Of a stretch of DNA of 64,000 bases, positions 28,858 to 35,766 are shown in pieces (the stretch's first letter is position 1; each line of letters begins with the position of its first letter). The DNA is from Pelagibacterales bacterium SAG-MED28 (GTDB taxonomy: Bacteria > Pseudomonadota > Alphaproteobacteria > Pelagibacterales > Pelagibacteraceae). Below the pieces are notes generated by a model. The model did not search any database. It saw nothing but the letters and a program-made list of their open reading frames with translations, and was not told the origin of the DNA. Position numbers and translations under genes: made by a program. The stretch spans positions 124,001 to 188,000 of the forward strand of contig JACWDY010000001.1 of assembly GCA_014653835.1 (NCBI GenBank), in the 5' to 3' direction.

Positions 28858-29859
28858 TTATCTAATTTTTCTCTCCCAAATTATACAACTTTTTACGATT
28901 TTACTAAGATTGTCAAATTTTGGCCTCCATTTAACAAAGTTTTTCAATTTTTTATTAGAAGCAATAATTTTAATTAAATCGTCTTTTCTTCTTTTAGTAA
29001 AAATAATATTAACTTTTTTTGAAGATTGCTTCTTGAATTCTTTTGCTACCTCTAAAACTGAGATCCCTTTATTATAACCGCAATTCAATATTTTTGAAAT
29101 TTTTAGCTTATTGATTTTTTCTAAAATTAAATAATGAATTTGCGCTATATCAGAAACGTGTATAAAATCTCTAATACATGATCCGTCCTTAGTTTTATAA
29201 TCAGATCCGTAAATCTTTAATTTTGGCCTTTTTTTCATGATCTCACTTGAAAAATTCTTAAATAAATGATCGCTTTTTTTATTTATTAAACCTATTTTTC
29301 CAGATGGGCTTGCGCCAGCAATATTAAAATATCTCAATATTCCGTAATTTATCTTATTTTTCTTTGCAAAATTTATAATCAAATTTTCTGCTTTTATTTT
29401 AGTTTTTCCATAAACACTTTTAGGTTTTATCATTGAATTTTCTGAAACTTTATATTGGCCTTCTTTATAAATTGCTGCAGTTGATGAAAAAATAAAATTT
29501 TTTACCGTAGTGTTTTTACATGCCTCCATTAATTTTTTCGTTCCTAAAACATTGTTCTTATAATATTTTTTTGGTTTTTTTTGCCCTTCACCAATAATTA
29601 AATGGGCTGCTAAATGTATAATCGAGTCAATTTTATATTTTTCAATTATTTTTGTTATTCCATGCTTATTAGCAATATCCAATTTGAAGAATTTTGCTTT
29701 TTTATTGATTAATTTTTTATGACCTGTAGATAAATTGTCAACCAGGAATACTTTTTTATTTTTTTTTAAAAGTGTTTCTGTAACATGAGAGCCAATATAT
29801 CCAGCGCCTCCTGTGATTAGAACATTTTTAACTATTTTATTGATAGAATTATTGTTCAT
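28858..29859 (-). CDS. galE: UDP-glucose 4-epimerase
   Basis: Extended SDR enzyme interconverting UDP-glucose and UDP-galactose for surface glycans. The 333-residue protein has the NAD motif TGGAGYIGSHV, HLAAHLIIGEG, catalytic Ser-Thr region SSTAAIY, and the YxxxK pair in VYGKTKIKAENL. RYFNIAGASPSGKIG and DGSCIRDFIHVSDIA are GalE-type. The sequence is Lys-rich, as other surface-glycan genes here. One base separates it from the dehydrogenase gene. Confidence 0.92.
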   Translation of the reverse strand: MNNNSINKIVKNVLITGGAGYIGSHVTETLLKKNKKVFLVDNLSTGHKKLINKKAKFFKLDIANKHGITKIIEKYKIDSIIHLAAHLIIGEGQKKPKKYYKNNVLGTKKLMEACKNTTVKNFIFSSTAAIYKEGQYKVSENSMIKPKSVYGKTKIKAENLIINFAKKNKINYGILRYFNIAGASPSGKIGLINKKSDHLFKNFSSEIMKKRPKLKIYGSDYKTKDGSCIRDFIHVSDIAQIHYLILEKINKLKISKILNCGYNKGISVLEVAKEFKKQSSKKVNIIFTKRRKDDLIKIIASNKKLKNFVKWRPKFDNLSKIVKSCIIWERKIR

Positions 29860-29863
29860 ATGT

Positions 29864-29940
29864 TGGCGCGCTCTGGAGGATTCGAACCTCCGACCCTCGG
29901 TTTAGAAAACCGATGCTCTATCCAGCTGAGCTAAGAGCGC
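29864..29940 (-). tRNA. tRNA-Arg (anticodon TCT)
   Basis: On the minus strand the 5' end GCGCTCT pairs with AGAGCGC, the D arm is AGCTCAGCTGGATAGAGC, the anticodon loop TTTCTAA gives TCT (reads AGA/AGG), the T arm has GGTTCGAATCC, and CCA is encoded (29864-29866). It lies 4 nt upstream of galE, so processing of a joint transcript is possible. Confidence 0.97.
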
Positions 29941-30063
29941 AACTTGCTTAATATATATTGAATTATATCATTTTTTATTAGCTGGTCTAAGAAAATTTTC
30001 AGCTTGTTGAATTTATTTCTCAGTGTCTAATGGTATACTATCTTCTTTTGAAAGCTTTGTGTT

Positions 30064-30186
30064 TTAAACCACTTCTTGATCTTTATCTAATATTAAAACT
30101 TCTTTATCCTTTTTTCTATTTTCGCTTAGAAGATCGATTTCTTCCATTGCTTTAAAAATATCATTTAAATCTGTAGAATCTGCCAT
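30064..30186 (-). CDS. Candidate 40-residue acidic ORF behind FTR1
   Basis: Within the 273 nt between tRNA-Arg and the FTR1 gene a minus-strand ORF begins MADSTDLNDIFKAMEEID and ends KDKEVLILDKDQEVV. It starts 27 nt after the FTR1 stop with a weak GGA upstream. Past its stop the same frame keeps a coding-like composition (TKLSKEDSIPLDTEK, then QQAENFLRPANKK) interrupted by two stops, so it may be the remains of a longer acidic protein. Real short gene, remnant or chance are all possible. Confidence 0.35.
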   Translation of the reverse strand: MADSTDLNDIFKAMEEIDLLSENRKKDKEVLILDKDQEVV

Positions 30187-30213
30187 GATCCGTCAATAAT
30201 GTATTTTAATTGA

Positions 30214-30852
30214 TTAAGCTTTTAAAGCTTCTAAGCCTTCTTGAACTTCGTGAACACCTTCAAATGCAAAGTAAACTGCAATTGCAAACAACATTACGCT
30301 AGAAACTCTAAAGAAAATCCCTATAGGAATAATTTTCGTAATTTTTCCCATTCCAAAATAAATAACGATCAACGCTACAAGTCCGCCTATAGCACCAATA
30401 ATTGCAGGTACTGTATTATAAACTCCTGTGCTGAATAATGCTGCGTAAAATAGAATTATTTCAAAACCTTCTCTTACAATTGCTAAAAATACTGTAAAAG
30501 ATAACGCAAAAGTTTTTCCTGAAGTAATTGCTTCGTCTACTTTATTTTCTAGTTCTTTTTTTGCTGTATGACAGAAGAAAGCAACATAAGTTAACATTCC
30601 AGCTGCGATAAGCATCACACTACCTTCAAATAATTCTTCATGCGCTCCTGTTAAACCTACAATCTGTTTAAATCCTACTGCGATCAATAAAGAGACTAAT
30701 ACGCCTGCCCCCATTCCCCAGAATACTGCTGGTCTTTTGTGTCTTGCTTTAACCTTGTCTAAATACATAAAGACAAGCATAGCTATTAGCATTGCTTCAA
30801 AACCTTCTCTTAGAAGGATGATGAATGAGCTTATTAAAGGCGTTAGTTCCAT
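30214..30852 (-). CDS. FTR1-family iron permease
   Basis: Inner-membrane permease for iron of the FTR1/EfeU type, 212 residues with about seven hydrophobic segments. Two REGFE motifs, the iron-binding REXXE hallmarks, occur near residues 15 (LLREGFEAMLIAML) and 128 (IVREGFEIILFY). It is shorter than E. coli EfeU (about 276 residues) and no EfeO/EfeB or multicopper oxidase gene is nearby, so it appears to be a stand-alone permease. Two Fur-box-like operators lie over its promoter. Confidence 0.88.
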   Translation of the reverse strand: MELTPLISSFIILLREGFEAMLIAMLVFMYLDKVKARHKRPAVFWGMGAGVLVSLLIAVGFKQIVGLTGAHEELFEGSVMLIAAGMLTYVAFFCHTAKKELENKVDEAITSGKTFALSFTVFLAIVREGFEIILFYAALFSTGVYNTVPAIIGAIGGLVALIVIYFGMGKITKIIPIGIFFRVSSVMLFAIAVYFAFEGVHEVQEGLEALKA

Positions 30853-30863
30853 AATTAATAGTG

Positions 30864-30892
30864 CTTATATTGATAATTATTCTCATTGTCAA
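30864..30892 (-). promoter_or_regulatory. FTR1 promoter (-35 TTGACA, -10 TATAAG)
   Basis: On the minus strand TTGACA occupies 30892-30887 and TATAAG 30869-30864, 17 nt apart: the best sigma-70-type promoter match I see in the window. The gene's ATG follows 11 nt after the -10 element, so the untranslated leader would be only a few bases. One Fur-like box fills the spacer and another lies just upstream of -35. Confidence 0.7.
30871..30885. promoter_or_regulatory. Fur-box-like operator inside the FTR1 promoter spacer
   Basis: TGATAATTATTCTCA matches the 7-1-7 Fur consensus TGATAATNATTATCA at all positions but one. It occupies the spacer between -35 and -10, where a bound repressor would block RNA polymerase. 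Confidence 0.75.
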
Positions 30893-30898
30893 TGAAAT

Positions 30899-30913
30899 TG
30901 ATAATGATTATCA
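30899..30913. promoter_or_regulatory. Perfect Fur box upstream of FTR1 promoter
   Basis: TGATAATGATTATCA is an exact match to the 7-1-7 Fur consensus TGATAATNATTATCA and a perfect inverted repeat about a central G. It is 6 nt upstream of the -35 element of the FTR1 promoter and also upstream of the divergent small ORF at 30990. Confidence 0.85.
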
Positions 30914-30989
30914 TTTGCGCAATTGACGCACCTAAAAGTTGTTATGTCCTGCAAGTTGCATACGATTAAGAAATAGGTTTTAATGAATA

Positions 30990-31205
30990 ATGCTTCAAAT
31001 AAATCCAAAAAAATTCAAAACAATAAAAAACAAAACGATCCCTAGTCCTCTACGACCTAAGTTTAGGAAAAAAACTCAAGCTAATATTTACTTCCTTTCT
31101 CAAAGAAAAGTGAGCGGAGAAAAGAAAAGTAGATTATTAAAAAATATAAGATTGTTTAGTGCACTATCAATTGTGTTAATTGGTGGCTATTTTTTAACTA
31201 ATTAA
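30990..31205 (+). CDS. Small basic protein with C-terminal membrane segment
   Basis: 71 residues: a Lys/Arg-rich polar part and a C-terminal hydrophobic segment (LFSALSIVLIGGYFLTN), suggesting a tail-anchored inner-membrane protein. No family is recognised. It is divergent from the FTR1 gene across the Fur-box region. The start is unsure: an ATG at 30983 in another frame has a better AGG upstream but runs into a stop after 20 codons, and joining the two frames would need one base removed from the A7 run at 31007-31013. The 3' end overlaps the convergent hydratase gene by 8 bp. Confidence 0.5.
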   Translation: MLQINPKKFKTIKNKTIPSPLRPKFRKKTQANIYFLSQRKVSGEKKSRLLKNIRLFSALSIVLIGGYFLTN

Positions 31206-31974
31206 TTTTCGTTGAAACAGATCCAAGTTTATTAATTACTCCTTTATAAATTCCTTTACCTAAAATAGGAACAACTCCGACAGAAGATCCAGTAAAAACA
31301 TAAAAATCTTTATTAAGTTTAATTTCATCTATTTGTAATTTTCTAAGGACGAATCTTAAAGAGTTCATTGGGTCTATATAAACTGTGTTTGTGTTACCAT
31401 TAACAAATTGATTAATTCTTTTATTAGCAATAGTTGTTTTTAGATTTTTAACATTTTGATTTGAAAATTTTTTCTTCGGACCTAAAACAAATTTTATATT
31501 TGCACCGAAGTCAGAACAAAGATCACCTAAACTTTTAATACCTTTCTTTTTTTGTCTATAACCAACGACTTCAATACAAGGTAAAATGTGTGTTATAAAT
31601 TTTTTAATATTATTTTTTGTCGCTTTTGATTTAGAATTAAAAAAATTTTTTTTAATCAAGTAACAAACCTCTAATTCTATACCCATTGTAAATTTATTAA
31701 TTTTTACCCCTTTTTTATTTTTTAATACATTATGTTTATAAACTGTCGCATAAAATGGTTCTTTCTCATTTAATTTTTTTAACACTGGAATGCCAGTTCC
31801 AGCTGCTTTAAAACCACTAATCGGTTTTTTAATTTTGCTTTCACATAGTTTTCTAAATTTTTGAGCGTTAGAAATTTTTTTGGTAAATTTTTTTGGTAAG
31901 GGAGAAATAATTTTATTTTTTAAAAAAGCGTTGACAATCCGATCTGCATATTTATTTAAATTTTTATTTGTCAT
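31198..31974 (-). CDS. 2-keto-4-pentenoate hydratase family protein
   Basis: 258 residues from the ATG at 31974, which overlaps the pfk stop by one base (TGATG); an adjacent upstream TTG is less likely. The fold is the fumarylacetoacetate-hydrolase/MhpD type: FKAAGTGIPVL, IELEVCYLI with metal-binding acidic residues, PCIEVVGYR, DFGAN and VFTGSSVG. Family members hydrate 2-oxo-pent-4-enoates or decarboxylate 2-oxo acids. No other aromatic-degradation genes are nearby, so the substrate is unknown; translational coupling to pfk suggests a link with central carbon use. Confidence 0.75.
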   Translation of the reverse strand: MTNKNLNKYADRIVNAFLKNKIISPLPKKFTKKISNAQKFRKLCESKIKKPISGFKAAGTGIPVLKKLNEKEPFYATVYKHNVLKNKKGVKINKFTMGIELEVCYLIKKNFFNSKSKATKNNIKKFITHILPCIEVVGYRQKKKGIKSLGDLCSDFGANIKFVLGPKKKFSNQNVKNLKTTIANKRINQFVNGNTNTVYIDPMNSLRFVLRKLQIDEIKLNKDFYVFTGSSVGVVPILGKGIYKGVINKLGSVSTKIN

Positions 31975-33062
31975 CAAATGTCATCTCCAATATAAATATC
32001 TAAAGATAATGCAGTCTCTACTAAAGAGTCTTTTCTTTCAACATTTTTATATGTTCTAATGCCCTCATCAATAGGCACATCTATCACTTTTCTATCTCTC
32101 CAAGCGACCATTCGGTCAAATCTTTCTTGGTTTAATAAATCAACAGCATAGACGCCAAAAGCGCTTGCTAAAATTCTATCACTTGCGGTTGGTGGCGCGC
32201 CTCTTTGAACATGTCCTAACGATGTAACTCTACATTCAACATCTGTTTTTTTCATTAATTCTTGTGCTATGTAATCTCCAATGCCACCTAATCGTTTTTC
32301 TCCGTCCATATATTTATGTAAAACTGTACTGCCATCTTCTTTTTTGACAGCTTCTGCTACAATAATAAGTGAATGCTGTATGTCGTGTTTTTTCATCGAG
32401 TTTAGTTTTTTAATTATTCCATTAATAGAATATTTTATTTCTGGAATTAAAATAATATCTGCACCACCTGCTATACCAGCATTTAAAGCTATATGACCTG
32501 CGTCTCTTCCCATTACTTCTAAAATCATTGATCTTCTGTGGCTAGCTGCAGTTGATTGAAGGTTGTCTAATGCTTGAGTTGCAACATCTACAGCTGTATG
32601 AAAACCAATTGAACACTCAGTTGCACCAACATCATTATCTATAGTTTTTGGAATGGCTACTATTTTCATCTCACCTTCTTTAGCAAGTTTCTTTAAAATT
32701 TGCATACTACCATCACCTCCAATAATAATAAGACCATCTAATTTCATTTGATGATAACCTTCTATTATCTCTTTTGATCTATCCAGATGTCTTCCGTCTT
32801 TAGTTGGAAATTTAAATGGATTGCCTTTATTTGTTGATCCTAAAAAAGTACCGCCTTGTCTAAGAAGATACCCTCCAAAAGTTTTATGATTTAATTCCAT
32901 AGCCGCGACAGGTCTTTGCATAAAACCTGCTGTTCCGTCTTTTATGCCGAAAACATCCATATTATATTTGTTTTTTGCTCTATAAAAAATAGATCTTATT
33001 GCAGCATTTAGTCCTCCGCAGTCACCACCACTAGTTAAGATTCCAATTTTTTTGTTAGTCAT
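31974..33062 (-). CDS. pfkA: 6-phosphofructokinase, mixed-signature type
   Basis: Phosphorylates fructose-6-phosphate to the 1,6-bisphosphate. 362 residues: N-terminal GILTSGGDCGGLNAAIR, phosphoryl-donor loop GGDGS at about 115-119, PKTIDND at 138-144, and MGRDAGHIA. The Gly in GGDGS is the ATP-type residue (PPi enzymes have Asp, GGDD), whereas Lys in PKTIDND is common in PPi-dependent enzymes (E. coli PfkA has PGTIDND). ATP use is my preferred reading. It is divergent from pyk with 66 nt between ATGs. Confidence 0.88.
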   Translation of the reverse strand: MTNKKIGILTSGGDCGGLNAAIRSIFYRAKNKYNMDVFGIKDGTAGFMQRPVAAMELNHKTFGGYLLRQGGTFLGSTNKGNPFKFPTKDGRHLDRSKEIIEGYHQMKLDGLIIIGGDGSMQILKKLAKEGEMKIVAIPKTIDNDVGATECSIGFHTAVDVATQALDNLQSTAASHRRSMILEVMGRDAGHIALNAGIAGGADIILIPEIKYSINGIIKKLNSMKKHDIQHSLIIVAEAVKKEDGSTVLHKYMDGEKRLGGIGDYIAQELMKKTDVECRVTSLGHVQRGAPPTASDRILASAFGVYAVDLLNQERFDRMVAWRDRKVIDVPIDEGIRTYKNVERKDSLVETALSLDIYIGDDI

Positions 33063-33107
33063 TAAATTTTAATTCTCTTTAATATTTTTTTTTGAGGCGA
33101 GAAATGT

Positions 33108-33113
33108 TATAAC
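33108..33113 (+). promoter_or_regulatory. Candidate extended -10 element of pyk
   Basis: TG-T-TATAAC (33105-33113) fits an extended -10 promoter on the plus strand, with no convincing -35. Transcription would start about 10 nt before the pyk ATG at 33129. The region is shared with the divergent pfk gene. Confidence 0.35.
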
Positions 33114-33128
33114 ATAAATAATTTCTTG

Positions 33129-34541
33129 ATGGAAAAAAAAGCCAAAATTATTGCGACTTTAGGTCCAGCGATTTACAGCGAAACTAAATTGAAACAGCTT
33201 GTAAATCTTGGTGTTGATGCTTTTAGAATTAATTTTAGTCATAATACTCATGGGATGAGTAAAATTGTTTCTAAGATTAGAAAAATTGAAAAGTTCACAA
33301 ATAGTAAAATAGCTTTAATAGCAGATCTTCAAGGGGTCAAGCTACGTGTTGGTAAAATTAAAAATGATGATCAAAGAATAAAATATAATCAAAAATATAT
33401 CTTTGACGCTAAAAAAGAAATTGGAGATCATTTAAGAATAACATTTCCTTATCCAAAAATTCTAAAAAAATTAAAAAAAGGAAACAAAATATTAATAGAT
33501 GATGGAAAATTTACTTTTTTAGTTACTGGTAAAAAGGGACTAGCAGTTACAACTATTTGTAAGAGTCAAAATTGTTATATGAAAAGTAATAAGAGTATTC
33601 ATGTTCCCAATTTTGACATTACTTTCAATAGACTTACATACAAGGATAAAAAAGACATTAAGACGGCAACTAAACTTGGTTGTAATTGGATTGCTTTATC
33701 TTATCTACAAAACGAAAAGCTTATCTTAGAAACTAGAAAATTAATAAAAAAAGATATGGGTATTATTTCAAAGATAGAAAATAAACATGCTTTAAAAAAT
33801 ATAAATAAAATTATAACAACAAGTGACTCAATAATGATTGCAAGAGGAGATCTAGCGATTGATATTGGACATAGTGAAGTTCCTAAAGTGCAATTGAGTT
33901 TAATAAAGAAATGCTCACAATTTTCTAAATCTGTAATTGTTGCAACACAAATGTTAGAAAGTATGATTGAAAATAATACTGCAACCAGAGCTGAAATAAA
34001 TGATATTGCTACGGCGATTTTTCAAGGTGCAGACACTGTAATGCTTTCAGCTGAAGCTGCAATTGGTAAATTTCCAACTCAAGCAGTTTCAACTATGACA
34101 CAAACTATTCTTTCAACCGAAAAATACAAAAGACAACATATTGAAGATTTTAAGAATTCAATTATTTCAAACAAAGACCCTGTAAAATCTATTTTACTTT
34201 CAGTAAAAGATATTGCTTACAATCCTGATGTAAAAGCTATAATTGTTTTTTCAAATTCTGGTAAATCCGCAAAATTAGTTTCTGCAATGCGACCAGCTGC
34301 TAAAATAGTTACTATATCTCCTAACATCAATGTTTGTAGACAGGTTTCATTGTTATGGGGAGTTCAGTCAATTAATAGTCGTGATGCAAATGGTTGGAAA
34401 GATATGATGTCTATATCAAGAGAAATTATTAAAAAATTAAAATTCATTAAGAAAAATGATTTCGTAATAATTACTGCTGGTTTACCATTCGGAAAAGCAG
34501 GAATGACAAATATGATTAGACTTTATAAAGTTGGTACGTAA
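33129..34541 (+). CDS. pyk: Pyruvate kinase
   Basis: Converts phosphoenolpyruvate and ADP to pyruvate and ATP. 470 residues from the ATG at 33129 (a TTG sits just before it). Recognisable stretches: KIIATLGPAIYSE, FRINFSHNTHGM, the active-site lysine in IISKIENKHAL, MIARGDLAIDIG, VATQMLESMI and MLSAEAAIGKFP, and a C-terminal allosteric-type domain. Divergent from pfkA, and the stop overlaps the next small gene by one base. Confidence 0.95.
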   Translation: MEKKAKIIATLGPAIYSETKLKQLVNLGVDAFRINFSHNTHGMSKIVSKIRKIEKFTNSKIALIADLQGVKLRVGKIKNDDQRIKYNQKYIFDAKKEIGDHLRITFPYPKILKKLKKGNKILIDDGKFTFLVTGKKGLAVTTICKSQNCYMKSNKSIHVPNFDITFNRLTYKDKKDIKTATKLGCNWIALSYLQNEKLILETRKLIKKDMGIISKIENKHALKNINKIITTSDSIMIARGDLAIDIGHSEVPKVQLSLIKKCSQFSKSVIVATQMLESMIENNTATRAEINDIATAIFQGADTVMLSAEAAIGKFPTQAVSTMTQTILSTEKYKRQHIEDFKNSIISNKDPVKSILLSVKDIAYNPDVKAIIVFSNSGKSAKLVSAMRPAAKIVTISPNINVCRQVSLLWGVQSINSRDANGWKDMMSISREIIKKLKFIKKNDFVIITAGLPFGKAGMTNMIRLYKVGT

Positions 34542-34711
34542 TGAAACAAAATTATAGTATTGACGAAATTTTATTAGCGGTCGATGAAATTCAAAGCAGA
34601 AAAATAGATAATAAAAATAAGAAATCTATAACTCAACTAGAAAAAAAAGACTATTCTGATGTCCCTAAGCATACTTTAAAATTAATTGAGGAAGCTGAAA
34701 AAATTAAATAA
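34541..34711 (+). CDS. Conserved-looking 56-residue protein coupled to pyk
   Basis: A short ORF whose ATG shares a base with the pyk stop (TAATG). It reads MKQNYSIDEILLAVDEIQSR … DVPKHTLKLIEEAEKIK: two predicted amphipathic helices around a basic linker. No family is recognised and no membrane segment is present. The coupled start and full use of the space up to the convergent gap gene (8 bp overlap at the 3' ends) support a real gene. Confidence 0.7.
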   Translation: MKQNYSIDEILLAVDEIQSRKIDNKNKKSITQLEKKDYSDVPKHTLKLIEEAEKIK

Positions 34712-35708
34712 GACCAGCGATTTGGATTGCTGTATCACACATTCTATTCGAAAAACCCCACTCATTATCATACCATGATAATACCCTACTAAATTTACCT
34801 TTGATAACCTGTGTTTGAGTCAAATCAAATATTGAGCTATGTGGATTATGATTAAAATCTTTAGAAACTAGAGGTGCTGAATTTGTTGCAAGTATACCTT
34901 TTAAAGGTCCATTTGAAGCTGAGCTCATTGCATCGTTAATACTTTGACTTGTTACTTCTTTATTTGGAACAAATGTTAAATCTATGAGTGAGACATTTGG
35001 AGTTGGTACTCTTATAGCGGTGCCATCTAATTTACCTTTGAGACTTGGTAAAACTAAACTCATAGCTTTAGCTGCACCTGTTGATGTAGGTATCATGGCA
35101 TCACCAGAAGCTCTAGCTCTTCTTAAATCTTTATGCAAAGTATCTAGCAATTTTTGATCTCCAGTATAACTATGGATAGTAGTCATGTAGCCATATTCAA
35201 TTCCAAAAGTATTTTCCAGTACCATTGCAACTGGAGCTAAGCAGTTTGTAGTACAAGAACCGTTAGATATAATATTATGTTCTTTTTTTAAATCTTTGCT
35301 GTTAACACCTTGAACAACTGTAAAATCAACTTCTTTTGCTGGTGCTGAAATAATTACCTTTTTTGCTCCAGCTTCTATATGTTTACCTGCGGAAGTTTTA
35401 TCTAAGAAAAAACCCGTGCATTCTAAAACAACATCTGCACCAATTTTCCCCCAAGGTAATTTAGCAGGATCTTTTTCTGCAAATACTTTTATATTTTGCT
35501 CACCTATTTGAAAACCTTCAGAAGAGGTTTTAACATCTTGATTTAAGGTTCCGTGTGTACTGTCAAATTTAATTAAATGAGCATTAGCCTCAATCGAGCC
35601 TAAATCATTTATACCTACGACAAGAATTTTACCTTCATAATTTTCTAAAAGAGCTCTTAAAATTAATCTTCCAATTCGTCCAAAACCGTTAATTCCAACT
35701 TTAATCAT
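34704..35708 (-). CDS. gap: Glyceraldehyde-3-phosphate dehydrogenase
   Basis: NAD(P)-dependent glycolytic/gluconeogenic enzyme, 334 residues. GINGFGRIGRLILRA begins the Rossmann domain, the catalytic Cys is in SNGSCTTNCLAPVA, followed by TIHSYTGDQ, RRARASGDAMIPTSTGAAKA and YDNEWGFSNRM. With pfk and pyk it makes this region a glycolytic cluster on both strands. Confidence 0.97.
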   Translation of the reverse strand: MIKVGINGFGRIGRLILRALLENYEGKILVVGINDLGSIEANAHLIKFDSTHGTLNQDVKTSSEGFQIGEQNIKVFAEKDPAKLPWGKIGADVVLECTGFFLDKTSAGKHIEAGAKKVIISAPAKEVDFTVVQGVNSKDLKKEHNIISNGSCTTNCLAPVAMVLENTFGIEYGYMTTIHSYTGDQKLLDTLHKDLRRARASGDAMIPTSTGAAKAMSLVLPSLKGKLDGTAIRVPTPNVSLIDLTFVPNKEVTSQSINDAMSSASNGPLKGILATNSAPLVSKDFNHNPHSSIFDLTQTQVIKGKFSRVLSWYDNEWGFSNRMCDTAIQIAGLI

Positions 35709-35766
35709 TTTATTTTATTTAATAGTATATTTCATTCAATTTAGCAAATTTAAAGCATCTAATTTA

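Noticed and set aside
30241-30438. 65-codon plus-strand ORF opposite FTR1
   Set aside because: Antisense to the permease gene with an Asn/Cys-rich, non-protein-like composition.
30983-31045. 20-codon ORF with AGG upstream as a separate gene
   Set aside because: Too short and overlapping the 71-residue ORF in another frame; kept only as a note on that gene's start.
31974-33062. Calling the phosphofructokinase PPi-dependent
   Set aside because: The donor loop is GGDGS, not the GGDD form of PPi enzymes; the Lys in PKTIDND alone is not enough.
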